From assembly GCF_010726245.1 (NCBI RefSeq), contig NZ_AP022561.1, forward strand, positions 2,666,001 through 2,730,000: a stretch of DNA of 64,000 bases. The letters run 5' to 3'. Each line of letters starts with the position of its first letter. Position 1 is the first letter of the stretch. This document shows, one piece after another, positions 54,211 through 62,979 of this stretch. Below the pieces are notes generated by a model. It was not told where the DNA came from. It did no database searches and saw only the letters and a list, made by a program, of their open reading frames with translations. The DNA comes from Mycolicibacterium aichiense (GTDB lineage: Bacteria; Actinomycetota; Actinomycetes; Mycobacteriales; Mycobacteriaceae). A program made the translations under genes and the position numbers.

Positions 54211-55097
54211 GAGTGCACATACCTTCGGGCCAGCCGGAACTGAACCGCTGTGACGATCAGGATGACGACGAACAGCGCGTAGGCCATCGCGGCGGCGTAG
54301 CCGGCGTCGAACTGGACGAAAGCCCGGTCCCACAAGTAGTAGACGATCACCGTGGTGGCCCGCAGCGGACCGCCGCGAGTCGTCACATAGACCTCGTCGA
54401 AGAGCTGCAGGGCGTTGATCGTCAGCCATACGAGGAGAAAGAGGTTCGCCGGACCGAGCAACGGCACCGTGATGGTGCGGAACCGGGTGAACGCCGACGC
54501 GCCGTCGATCGCGGCGGCCTCGTGCAGCTCTGCTGGAACACCCTGCAGCGCAGCCAGATACACGATCACCGAGAAACCCGTCCAGCCCCAGATCGTCATC
54601 GCCACGATCACGTAGAGCGCCTGCGACGGGGACGCCAGGAACGGTTGTGAGGAGACACCCACCGCGTTCAGCGCAGCGTTCACCAGACCGTAGTCACGGT
54701 CGGTCAGCCACAGGAAGATGATGCCCTGCGAGATCGTCGACACCGCCATCGTGATGTAGGCCGCGGTCCGGTACACCGAGATGAACCGCACCGAGCGGTT
54801 CAGCGCCGCGGCGACGAACAACCCCACCAGCATCGTGCCGGGCACGAACAGCGCCGTGTAGATGATGGTGTGCTTGATCGCATCGAGGAAGACGGGGTCG
54901 TCGGCCAGCTTCTTGTAGTTGTCGAATCCCACCCAGGGCGTCTCGGCGCTGAGCAGATCGGACTTCTGGAACGACAACTGCAGCGACATCAGCACCGGGA
55001 GCAGCCCGAAGATCCCGATGAGGATCGCGGCCGGGCTGACCAGCGCCCACCCTGACACGGTGTCCGTGCGGCTCAGTCGCCGAAGCAGTGCAGGCAT
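54207..55097 (-). CDS. Sugar ABC transporter permease (MalF type)
   Basis: A 296-residue permease. It has GWALVSPAAILIGIFGLLPVLMSLQLSFQKSDLLSAETPWVGFDNYKKLADDPVFLDAIKHTIIYTALFVPGTMLVGL, a MalF-type opening, and the EAA loop ELHEAAAIDGASAFTRFRTITVPLLGPANLFLLVWLTINALQLFDEVYV. It is 7 nt behind the binding protein gene. Confidence 0.9.
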   Translation of the reverse strand: MPALLRRLSRTDTVSGWALVSPAAILIGIFGLLPVLMSLQLSFQKSDLLSAETPWVGFDNYKKLADDPVFLDAIKHTIIYTALFVPGTMLVGLFVAAALNRSVRFISVYRTAAYITMAVSTISQGIIFLWLTDRDYGLVNAALNAVGVSSQPFLASPSQALYVIVAMTIWGWTGFSVIVYLAALQGVPAELHEAAAIDGASAFTRFRTITVPLLGPANLFLLVWLTINALQLFDEVYVTTRGGPLRATTVIVYYLWDRAFVQFDAGYAAAMAYALFVVILIVTAVQFRLARRYVHS

Positions 55098-55104
55098 AGG
55101 CTCC

Positions 55105-56382
55105 CTACTTCTCGGCCAGCTTCGCGTCGGCGGCCTGGGCGGCGGAGTCCAGTGCGGCCTTGGGCTGCTCTGTGCCGAGCATGACAGACATGACCGCCTG
55201 ACCGAGCGCTTCCGACACCGCCGGGTACTGCTCGACCTGGGGCCGCACCATGTGCACGTTCTTCAGGTTCTCGACGAACGCCGCGGTGCCCGGGACGTTC
55301 TTGTCGAGTTCGGCGAGCACGGACTTGTCGTCACCGACCGAGGCGCGGATCGGCAGGTCGCCGGTGCCCAACGAGAACTTCTTGACCTGTTCGGGTGCCG
55401 ATAGCCACTTCACGAAGTCGATGGCGGCCTGCTTGCGCTTGTCGCCGTTGTTGAACACCACCCAGTTGTCGGGTCCGGCGATGGTCTGGTGTCCGCCGGC
55501 CGATCCGGGATAGCTGGGCATCACCTGGACGCCATAGTCGATGTCCGACAGCGAGGACAGGTCCCACGGGCCGGTGACCAGCATCCCGATCTTGCCGCTG
55601 TTCATCAGCTTGGGGCCGTTCTCGTTGGTGGTGTCCAGGTACAGCGACTTGTCAGTCACCGCCATCTGCTGCAGCGTCGTCAGCGCCCGTACACCGGCAT
55701 CGGAGTTGAAGACGGCCTTGGTGTTGTCGGCGTTGAGGATGTCCCCGCCGGCTTCCCACAGCATCGGAATGTAGTGCCACACCGTGTCTTCGCTGCCGTC
55801 GGCAGGGATCAGCCAACCGAACTGGCCCTTGGCGGGGTCGGTGAGCTTGGCCGCCGCCGCGCGGAAATCGTCCCAGGTCCACTCCGGGGTCGGCGGTGCC
55901 ACGCCGGCGTCGGCGAACAGCTTCTTGTTGTAGACGATCGCCAGGTTGTCCACCAGTGCGGGCACGCCGACGACCTTGTCGCCCACGGTCGCCGCCTTGC
56001 GCTCGGCCTCGTAGAAGTCGTCCCACTTCCAGTCCGGTTTCTTGACTTCGTCGGCCATGTCGACCAGCGACGGAATCTTCGCGATGTTGGGCGACCACGA
56101 GCCGAACATGTACGCCACATCCGGTGCGCTGTTGCCGCGAACCGCGGTCAGAACCTTTTGCAGCACAAGGTCGTTCTTGGAGTACAGCTCGGACACCTTG
56201 ACGTCCGGATGCTCCTTGTTGTACTGGTCGACCAGGTTCTTGAACACCTCGCCCTCGGTGTCCTGATAGCCGTGCCACACCGCGATCTCGGTGGGGCCCG
56301 ACGACCCGCCTCCGCCGCCGCACCCGGCGAGAACGACGGTGAGGACGGCGGCCAGAGCAATGCACAACCTACGTCGAATCAC
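55105..56382 (-). CDS. Sugar-binding lipoprotein
   Basis: A 425-residue extracytoplasmic binding protein. It starts at GTG 56382 with AAGGAGTG upstream. The lipobox VLAGC puts lipidation at Cys21, then a Gly/Ser linker. The mature part shows family-1 solute-binding features: IAVWHGYQDTEGEVFKNLVDQYNKEHPDVKV, SAPDVAYMFGSW, GVPALVDNLAIVYNKKLF and KIGMLVTGPWDLS. The ligand is inferred from the operon: an oligosaccharide or amino-sugar glycoside. Comparable M. tuberculosis gene order: Rv2041c. Confidence 0.9.
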   Translation of the reverse strand: MIRRRLCIALAAVLTVVLAGCGGGGGSSGPTEIAVWHGYQDTEGEVFKNLVDQYNKEHPDVKVSELYSKNDLVLQKVLTAVRGNSAPDVAYMFGSWSPNIAKIPSLVDMADEVKKPDWKWDDFYEAERKAATVGDKVVGVPALVDNLAIVYNKKLFADAGVAPPTPEWTWDDFRAAAAKLTDPAKGQFGWLIPADGSEDTVWHYIPMLWEAGGDILNADNTKAVFNSDAGVRALTTLQQMAVTDKSLYLDTTNENGPKLMNSGKIGMLVTGPWDLSSLSDIDYGVQVMPSYPGSAGGHQTIAGPDNWVVFNNGDKRKQAAIDFVKWLSAPEQVKKFSLGTGDLPIRASVGDDKSVLAELDKNVPGTAAFVENLKNVHMVRPQVEQYPAVSEALGQAVMSVMLGTEQPKAALDSAAQAADAKLAEK

Positions 56383-56393
56383 GGTGACACTCC

Positions 56394-57716
56394 TTAGTTG
56401 GCGAGATCTCGGGCGGATCGGGAACGCAGCGGCGCGGGTAGCAGGTCGCCGTGCGCGTCGGTCAGTTCGTCGCACAGCGCCCAGATCTGATCGACGGTCA
56501 GTGTCGCTGCGGTGTTCGGGTCGACCATCGCCGCGGCCCGCACCAGCCGCGGATCGCCGTCGACGGCCGCGCGCACCGTGAGATCGACCGGCCCGAGGAA
56601 ACTCCGGTTGAGCGCCGCGCACTGTGGCGGGAGGTCGCCCACCTTCATCGGATGTGCCCCGAGGGAGTCGAGCAGTGTCGGCACCTCGACCGCCAGCCCG
56701 TCGGGCAGGTTGGTGATCAGCCCGTCGTTGATGACGTTGGCGGATATGACCCGCGGCGTGCCGGTCTCCAGGGAATGGATCACCTGCGGTGCGTACTCCG
56801 TGGAGCCGGTGTCGATGGGCAATGTCGGGGAGTCGGCCAATTCGGCTCGTACCCGGGCATATTCGGCGAGGTTTGCCTCACTGATCGACACGTACTCGCC
56901 GACGTTGATGCGCAACCGTTCGATCTCGGCGTCATCGTGCAGATACCAGCCGACGTACTCGCTGCTGTGCTCACTGGTCTCGGTGGGGTAGTAGCCCAGT
57001 CGGCGGTACATGTCGACCCGGACCCGTCGGCGCAACTCCGGGTCGCCTGCGATGCGTTCGTCCAGCAAGGGATAGAGGTTCTGGCCGCCGCGTTCCCACC
57101 GCAGTACCCAAGCCTGGTGGTTCACTCCGGCCGACCAGTACGCCACCTCGTCGTAGGGCACGTCGATGAGCTCACACAGTCCGACCATCGTCCAGTACAC
57201 GGAATGGCACAGCCCAAGCACTTTCAGCTTGGGCGCGACAGCATGCAGGAACGAGACGTTCATCGCCATCGGGTTGGTGTAGTTCAGCAACCAGGCGTCG
57301 GGGCACACCTGCGCCATGTCGCGTGCGATTTCGGCAAGCACCGGGAAGGTGCGCAGGCCGCGGAAGATGCCGCCGACGCCGATCGTGTCCCCGATGGTCT
57401 GCTTCAGCCCGTAGCGCGCCGGGATTTCGAAGTCCCGCACCGTGGCCTCGTGCATCCCGACGGCGATGACGTTGATGACGTAGTCGGCGCCGTCGAGCGC
57501 GCGGCGGCGGTCCAAAGTGGCCACGATCTCGGGCTCGGCGCCGGCGGCCAGCGCGGTCGCGCGAGCGATCGCCTGCGCCGTCTCGAGCCGCTGCGCATCG
57601 ATGTCGTGCAACACCACCCGCGTCGAGCCCAGCTCGGCGAATGACAGGATGTCGCCGAGGAGTTCGCGGGTGAACTCGACGCTGCCCGCGCCGATGATTA
57701 CGACCGTGGGTTTCAT
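56394..57716 (-). CDS. GH4 family glycosidase, alpha-galactosidase-like
   Basis: A 440-residue GH4 enzyme, which needs NAD and a divalent metal and uses oxidation-elimination chemistry. NAD motif GAGSVEF (9-15), metal ligands Cys170 (GLCHSVYW) and His200 (GVNHQAW), and NYTNPMAMN (146-153), at the positions expected from BglT/MelA-type proteins. No 6-phosphate requirement can be judged by eye. It overlaps the DMT gene as ATGA, and sugars imported by the ABC system are its presumed substrates. Confidence 0.88.
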   Translation of the reverse strand: MKPTVVIIGAGSVEFTRELLGDILSFAELGSTRVVLHDIDAQRLETAQAIARATALAAGAEPEIVATLDRRRALDGADYVINVIAVGMHEATVRDFEIPARYGLKQTIGDTIGVGGIFRGLRTFPVLAEIARDMAQVCPDAWLLNYTNPMAMNVSFLHAVAPKLKVLGLCHSVYWTMVGLCELIDVPYDEVAYWSAGVNHQAWVLRWERGGQNLYPLLDERIAGDPELRRRVRVDMYRRLGYYPTETSEHSSEYVGWYLHDDAEIERLRINVGEYVSISEANLAEYARVRAELADSPTLPIDTGSTEYAPQVIHSLETGTPRVISANVINDGLITNLPDGLAVEVPTLLDSLGAHPMKVGDLPPQCAALNRSFLGPVDLTVRAAVDGDPRLVRAAAMVDPNTAATLTVDQIWALCDELTDAHGDLLPAPLRSRSARDLAN

Positions 57717-58630
57717 CGCACCGCCTCGGTGACGGACTCGCCGCGCTTCTCGTCGGCGTACACCATCAGCGTCGAGCCGACGAGCGCCAGCACAATGCCG
57801 ATCGCACCGTACGGCGTCGGCAGGGTCTGATAGGCGATGAGCGAGATGATCACGGTGAGCGCCGGTGCGAGCGCGTTCGTCGTCGGCGCCACGATCGACG
57901 CCTTGCCGCGGGCCAGCGCCATCACGAGGAAGAGCGCGCCGATCGCGTTCAAAATCTGGGTGCCGGCCGCCAGCGCGGGCGCTTGCCAGGGGAAGTCGGT
58001 GGGTATGCCGCCGAGCGAGATCAGCGCTACCGGGATCAGAGCCAGGCCGCTGATCGTCATCCACCCGAATGTGGTGGCCTCGTTGATCCCGACCGTTGCG
58101 GACTTGCGCATGAAGTACGCCTGCACGCCCCACGCCACGCAGATCAGGATGGACAGCAACAGCCACGGGCCTGACGAGCCTTCGTTGTCGCCGCCGGTGA
58201 CGGTGAACAACACGATCGCCGCGAGCGCGAAGACCAGACCTACGACGGCCAGCGGTGAGATGCGTTCGCGCAGAAGCACCATCGCCATGATCACCGTGAT
58301 GGCCGGTGAGATCGACACGATCGGGAAGATCAGATAGGCCGGGCCCATCGTCAGCGCCTGGAACAGGATCAGCTGGCCCCCTGCGCCGGTGAGGCCGATC
58401 AGCAGGCCGTAGATGGTCGCGGCCGGGCGGCGATCCCACTTCTGCCCGCGCAGTGCGACGGCTGCCGGAATGATCATCGTCAGCGCCCAGATGCTGTAGA
58501 TCATCTCGTCGGGGTAGCCGTATTTCGACGACGGCAGGGCCGAGAATGCACCCCACACGCCCCAGAACAGGATGAGCAGGGCGGCGTAGAAGATCCAGCT
58601 GCGGGTCCGTGGTGCGGTGGTCGTGGTCAT
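57713..58630 (-). CDS. DMT-superfamily transporter (EamA)
   Basis: A 305-residue membrane protein with ten hydrophobic segments in two EamA halves; the second opens at about 150. GYPDEMIYSIWALTMIIPAAVALRGQKW and APTTNALAPALTVIISLIAYQTLPTPYG are seen. Such proteins usually export metabolites or amino acids. Its position between a glycosidase and a sugar kinase suggests it moves a sugar, amino sugar or breakdown product. Direction unknown. Confidence 0.85.
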   Translation of the reverse strand: MTTTTAPRTRSWIFYAALLILFWGVWGAFSALPSSKYGYPDEMIYSIWALTMIIPAAVALRGQKWDRRPAATIYGLLIGLTGAGGQLILFQALTMGPAYLIFPIVSISPAITVIMAMVLLRERISPLAVVGLVFALAAIVLFTVTGGDNEGSSGPWLLLSILICVAWGVQAYFMRKSATVGINEATTFGWMTISGLALIPVALISLGGIPTDFPWQAPALAAGTQILNAIGALFLVMALARGKASIVAPTTNALAPALTVIISLIAYQTLPTPYGAIGIVLALVGSTLMVYADEKRGESVTEAVR

Positions 58631-58637
58631 GGTGAGG

Positions 58638-59615
58638 TCACCTTGTCGGGTTGTGGTCGGAAAGGTGTTGCACAGCAGCCGGACTCAGCGGATGGCCGCT
58701 GTGCTTGGCGGCGTAGAGCGCACCGCCCACTGCCGGGTCGAGCCGGGGAGTCTGCAGGTCATACGTGGCTGAGGAGGCCTGTAAAGCGTCGACGAACTGG
58801 TTCAGGAAGCCGCTGTTGGAGAACATCCCGCCCGAATAGGACACCGGCACGGTGTCGGCATCGGTGAATCCGATCAGCGTCCGGGTCGTCTCGATCAGGG
58901 TGACCAACTCGCCGACCGCCGCGGACAGGATGCGGGCACACGGCTCGTCTCCTGCTTCGGCGGCCTCGCAGACCGTCGTCGCCAAGGCGGCGATCTTGCT
59001 GCGGTTGCCCTTCCACGTGTCGATGACCAGGCTGACGACGTCGAGATCGCCGCTGACCTCCAGACGCTTCTTCATCAGAGCGTGCAGCCGGTCTTTCGGC
59101 AGCCTGCCGTCACTCATCCGGGAGAAGGCGTTGAGTCCCTGTGCGGCAATCCAATACGCTGACCCTTCGTCGCCGAAGAGTTCGCCCCAGCCACCGACGC
59201 GATGGCCGACGCCCTGGCGTTCGCCGTAGGTCATCGAGCCCGTGCCGCTGATGACGTTGATCCCGTCCTCGCCGGCCAGCGAGCCGGCCCAGCCGCAGAC
59301 CATGTCGTTGTCGCAGCTGTAGCGGTCGTGGCCCAGCACGCCGGCGGGTACCGCGTCCAGGGCTTCGATGTCGCCGCTCGCCTCGCCGTACCCGGGCAGT
59401 CCGAAGAAGGCGGCATCGATGTCGGCGGGCGTGATTCCGGCCTGGGTACAGATGTCCGTAACGCCCTGCGCGAGCGACTTTTCGACGATGTCGAAGCCGT
59501 CGTTGAAGTAGTAGGACGTGGGAGCCGTTGCGCGGGCGATGATGTGGCCGGTGTCGTCGACGAGCGCCAGCGCGGTCTTCGAACCGCCGCCGTCGACCCC
59601 CAGATAACGTGCCAT
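58638..59615 (-). CDS. BadF/BcrA-type sugar kinase (N-acetylhexosamine kinase-like)
   Basis: A 325-residue ASKHA-fold kinase. Phosphate-1 motif DGGGSKT (8-14), ISGTGSMTYGERQGVGHRVGGWGELFGDEGSAYW, and a C-terminal adenosine motif (YSGGMFSNSGFLNQFV). It resembles N-acetylglucosamine kinases of the BadF/BcrA ATPase clan. It likely phosphorylates a hexosamine entering through the ABC importer. It is 3 nt from the SIS gene. Confidence 0.85.
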   Translation of the reverse strand: MARYLGVDGGGSKTALALVDDTGHIIARATAPTSYYFNDGFDIVEKSLAQGVTDICTQAGITPADIDAAFFGLPGYGEASGDIEALDAVPAGVLGHDRYSCDNDMVCGWAGSLAGEDGINVISGTGSMTYGERQGVGHRVGGWGELFGDEGSAYWIAAQGLNAFSRMSDGRLPKDRLHALMKKRLEVSGDLDVVSLVIDTWKGNRSKIAALATTVCEAAEAGDEPCARILSAAVGELVTLIETTRTLIGFTDADTVPVSYSGGMFSNSGFLNQFVDALQASSATYDLQTPRLDPAVGGALYAAKHSGHPLSPAAVQHLSDHNPTR

Positions 59616-59618
59616 CGT

Positions 59619-60752
59619 CTACCGTCCGTTCCTGGTCATCGGATAGATCGTGACGCCCCGCACGACGCGGCTGACCTCGCCGGAGGGAAACGGGTTGTCC
59701 GGTGTCTTGCCGTGCTCCAGCGCGGTGAACAGTGCGAGGTACTGCGCGAACACCACATACGCCAGTGCGACCAGCGCGTCGTCCAGACCGTCGAGGCCTG
59801 GGAGCACGACAGCATCGCCGTACTCCTCGGGCAGCGGGACAGTGCTGATCACCGCGACCGCGTCATCGCCGAGTTGGGCGCGAATCTCGGCGATGATGTC
59901 GAGGTCGTAGCGGTGGGTGTATGGGTCGGTGGCGGCATAGACGACGACGAGCGTGTCACCGTCGAGCACGGACTTCGGCCCGTGCCGGAAACCCAGCGGG
60001 GAGTCGAAGTAGGTATCGACCTCACCGGCGGTCAGCTCGAGCATCTTCAGCGCGGACTCCTGCGCGAGCCCCTCGAGCGCTCCGCTGCCCAGGTAGACCA
60101 GCCGCCTCTTCTTGGTCCTGGCCAGCGTCGCGATGTCGCTCTGTAGACCCGCGACGTGTTCGGCTGCGGCGGCCAGCGCCTCACCGTGCTCGGCGGTGGC
60201 CGGGCCGAGAAGCCGCAGACACGTCAACAGCATCGAGGTCAGGCTCGAGGTCATCGCAAAACCGGTGTCATTGGCACGCTCGGGCATGCAGACCACGGCG
60301 GAGTTCGCCCGGCCGGTGTGCGCCTTCGCCAGCGCACCGCCGGCGTCGCAGGTGAGGACGAGATGCCAGACATCATCGATCAGCTCGTCGGCCAGCGCGG
60401 TGGTGGCCAGGCTCTCCGGGCTGTTGCCGGAACGGCCGAACGACACCATCAGCGTGGGGACATGCCGCTCGAGGTGATCGAGCGGGTTGCTGACGATGCT
60501 CGTCGTGGCGATCGCTTCGACGCGGCGTCCGAGGTGCCGGCGCAGCGCGGCCGCTGCCATGTCGCCGATGAACGCGGAGCTGCCCGCGCCGGTCAGGATG
60601 ACCCGGATGTCGGGCCGCTCGATGATCGCGCGCAGAAACTCAGTGGTCGCGGGCTCGTTGCGACGGGCAACCTCGCGCCACACGCCGGGCTGCTGGCCGA
60701 TCTCGAGAATCGTTGCGCCGCCGTCCTCTTGAGCGGGCGTGGAACTGGTCAT
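59619..60752 (-). CDS. SIS-domain sugar isomerase/deaminase (AgaS-like)
   Basis: A 377-residue protein with two SIS sugar-phosphate-binding modules. It has ILTGAGSSAFIGDMAAAALRRHLG (52-75), SFGRSGNSPESLATTALAD, PERANDTGFAMTSSLTSMLL and YLGSGALEGLAQESALKMLELTAGEVDTYFDSPLGFRHGPKSVL. This is the AgaS/GlmS-C pattern for isomerase/deaminase action on galactosamine-6-phosphate or similar. ATGA overlap with the aldolase subunit gene suggests tight coupling. Confidence 0.86.
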   Translation of the reverse strand: MTSSTPAQEDGGATILEIGQQPGVWREVARRNEPATTEFLRAIIERPDIRVILTGAGSSAFIGDMAAAALRRHLGRRVEAIATTSIVSNPLDHLERHVPTLMVSFGRSGNSPESLATTALADELIDDVWHLVLTCDAGGALAKAHTGRANSAVVCMPERANDTGFAMTSSLTSMLLTCLRLLGPATAEHGEALAAAAEHVAGLQSDIATLARTKKRRLVYLGSGALEGLAQESALKMLELTAGEVDTYFDSPLGFRHGPKSVLDGDTLVVVYAATDPYTHRYDLDIIAEIRAQLGDDAVAVISTVPLPEEYGDAVVLPGLDGLDDALVALAYVVFAQYLALFTALEHGKTPDNPFPSGEVSRVVRGVTIYPMTRNGR

Positions 60753-62047
60753 CGATGGTCTCCGGTGGTGTTGTTCTCAGTGAGGCAGGCACGCGCATAG
60801 GGCCGCATGGCATCTCGAACCCTGTCGATCACCAAGGCGTTTGCGCTCAGGTCCAGTGCGCCGGCGCGGACGCGGTCGTACTGATGGGGGAGGAATTGGC
60901 TGACGAGGGGCAGCGGGATGCCGACCCGGTCGAGGTTGTCCAGGAGGTGTCGGCGCGCGGCGTCGACCTCGTCGTCGGCCCAGTAGTACCGCAAGCGGTC
61001 GCTGTAGCTGTACCGCCGGGCCGTCTGCTGGGTCTGGGGATCCCCGTCGTAATAGGCCTGCCAGTACCCGGGATTGGCGAGCATGCGTCGTTCGACGACC
61101 TCGATCAGGTCGGACCGGGTATCCCGCAGCAGTTGGTTCTCGATGTGGGCGAGTCCGAAGAGTGCCTCCCGCATCGCGAAGGTCAGTCCGGGGCCGACTT
61201 TGAGCACGGCCCAATGGTCTTCGACGAGCTCGCGTAATTGTGCGGGTCGCTGATAGTCGGTGGAATGCGCCTCGAACACCAGGTGTGGTTCTACGTCGAG
61301 AACGCGCCGTAGCTCCGCGGTGGCGTTGCGCCGGTAGTCGATGACCTGAAGATGGTCGAATTCCACGCCGGGCTGGACCACCAGAGCCATGACGCGAGGC
61401 CACACGTGGTCCAGCCCCGACCGGGCGAATGCGGCGCGATGTGCGTCGATGGTCCGCTGCGCGCGGTCCGCGGGTGTGGGGGTCAGGACGCCGAGCGTCT
61501 CGTGGGCCCCGCCGGGAACCGGCACCTCGGTGCCGATGACGTACATCGGAAGGCCGGCGCCGCTGCGCTGCGCGGATTGTTCGGCGACGTGCAGTAGGCG
61601 TGCGGTGCGCTGCGCCACGGTCTCGTCATCGAGGACGGCCGGGTCGTCGGCACAGGACATCGAGCAGTCGAGGTGAATCTTGGCGTAGCCGGCCTCGACG
61701 TACGCGGCGATCAGGGCGTCGGCCTTTTCCATTGCCGCGTCGGCGGTTTCGCCCTGCCAGCGGTTCGGGCCAAGATGGTCGCCGCCGAGCACGACCCGGC
61801 TGCGCGGGAATCCGCATCGGTCGGCGATGCCGAGGACGAGGTCGCGGAAGTCGGCCGGGCGCATTCCGGTGTAGCCGCCGAACTGGTCGACCTGGTTGGA
61901 GGTGGCTTCGATGAGCACCGGAACGCCGTCGTCGGCGGCCTGCATGATCGCCGCCTCGACCACCGTGGGGTGCGCCGAGCAGACCGAGTAGACGCCGACC
62001 GCATGGCCGGACTTGTGTCTGCGGATCGTGTCGGCGAGCCAGCTCAT
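60749..62047 (-). CDS. Tagatose-bisphosphate aldolase non-catalytic subunit (KbaZ/GatZ-like)
   Basis: A 432-residue protein of the KbaZ/GatZ family, a chaperone-like subunit that stabilises the class II aldolase. It has SGHAVGVYSVCSAHPTVVEAAIMQAADDGVPVLIEATSNQVDQFGGYTGMRPADFRDLV and VVLGGDHLGPNRWQGETADAAMEKADALIAAYVEAGYAKIHLDCSMSCADDP. ATG 62047 has GGGGAG upstream; an 8-residue longer start is rejected. It is first in the operon, divergent from the DeoR regulator. Confidence 0.9.
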   Translation of the reverse strand: MSWLADTIRRHKSGHAVGVYSVCSAHPTVVEAAIMQAADDGVPVLIEATSNQVDQFGGYTGMRPADFRDLVLGIADRCGFPRSRVVLGGDHLGPNRWQGETADAAMEKADALIAAYVEAGYAKIHLDCSMSCADDPAVLDDETVAQRTARLLHVAEQSAQRSGAGLPMYVIGTEVPVPGGAHETLGVLTPTPADRAQRTIDAHRAAFARSGLDHVWPRVMALVVQPGVEFDHLQVIDYRRNATAELRRVLDVEPHLVFEAHSTDYQRPAQLRELVEDHWAVLKVGPGLTFAMREALFGLAHIENQLLRDTRSDLIEVVERRMLANPGYWQAYYDGDPQTQQTARRYSYSDRLRYYWADDEVDAARRHLLDNLDRVGIPLPLVSQFLPHQYDRVRAGALDLSANALVIDRVRDAMRPYARACLTENNTTGDHR

Positions 62048-62110
62048 CCGCTCCCCGGACATTTGCAACATTGCTCGATCATGGGAAGCTCGCTCAGAGT
62101 GCGCAACGCA

Positions 62111-62139
62111 ATCACGTCAAGTGATCAGTAAAACTGATC
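62111..62139. promoter_or_regulatory. Operator candidates between the sugar operon and its DeoR gene
   Basis: GATCAGT-AAA-ACTGATC (62123-62139) is a 7-bp inverted repeat around AAA. Immediately left, ATCAC-N5-GTGAT (62111-62125) overlaps it. They sit in the 136-bp divergent gap, the natural place for DeoR binding; function inferred. Confidence 0.55.
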
Positions 62140-62183
62140 GTTTGGCTGACTCGACCGGCCTGCGCAGCGGAGGAGGCACCGCC

Positions 62184-62969
62184 ATGTCGACCAGACGCAC
62201 CGATCGGATGCGTGAGGTGCTCTCGCTGCTGCGGGCCCGGGGCGAAGTCGACTCGCAGGCGCTTCGCGACGAGTTGCGGGTATCGGCGGCGACGCTGCGC
62301 CGCGACCTCAGCGAGCTCGAGGACCAGGGACTGCTGGTCCGAACGCATGGCGGGGCAAGGGCTCTGGACCCGAGCGGCAGTGAGATTCCGGTCCGGCTGC
62401 GTGATCACCGGATGATCGCGATCAAACGGCGGATCGCCCAGCACGCCGCCGCGCTGGTGCCTGCCGGACCTCAGGCGGTGGCGTTGACCGGCGGCGTCAC
62501 CACAAGTGAAGTCGCGCGATCGCTCAAGGGGCGTCCGCAGATGACGATCGTGACGAACTCCCTGACCATCGCCGCCGAGTGCGCCGTCGACGCGCACATG
62601 AAGGTGATCGTCACCGGCGGTCTGGTGCGGGCGAACTCGTTGGAGGCGGTGGGGCCGATGTCTGAGCACGCGTTTCAGGTGATCAATGTCGGCACTGCGG
62701 TCCTCGGGGCGGACGGGATGTCAGCGGAGGTCGGGCCGACTACCTTCGACGAGGCGGAAGCCCGCACCGCGATGGCCATGGCCGCCAACGCCCAACAGGT
62801 GATCGTCGCCGTCGACGGCTCCAAGATCGGCAAGGTCACTCTCGCAAAGATGGTGACACTCAACGAGATCGATCACCTCGTGACCGATTCGACCGCCGAT
62901 CCCGCGCAGCTGGAACGAATCGGTGCCTCAGGGGTCCACGTCCATGTGGTCGAGGTGGGTGACGCCTGA
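62184..62969 (+). CDS. DeoR-family regulator of the sugar operon
   Basis: A 261-residue DeoR repressor. Winged helix MREVLSLLRARGEVDSQALRDELRVSAATLRRDLSELEDQGLLVRTHGGAR (about 9-60), then a sugar-phosphate isomerase-like sensor domain (TGGVTTSEVARSLKG, TNSLTIAAEC, VTGGLVRANSLEAVGP, DGSKIG). ATG 62184 has GGAGGAGG upstream; the longer frame is rejected. It is divergent from the operon; a phosphorylated sugar intermediate is the expected inducer. Confidence 0.9.
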   Translation: MSTRRTDRMREVLSLLRARGEVDSQALRDELRVSAATLRRDLSELEDQGLLVRTHGGARALDPSGSEIPVRLRDHRMIAIKRRIAQHAAALVPAGPQAVALTGGVTTSEVARSLKGRPQMTIVTNSLTIAAECAVDAHMKVIVTGGLVRANSLEAVGPMSEHAFQVINVGTAVLGADGMSAEVGPTTFDEAEARTAMAMAANAQQVIVAVDGSKIGKVTLAKMVTLNEIDHLVTDSTADPAQLERIGASGVHVHVVEVGDA

Positions 62970-62979
62970 GTCCGTGCGG

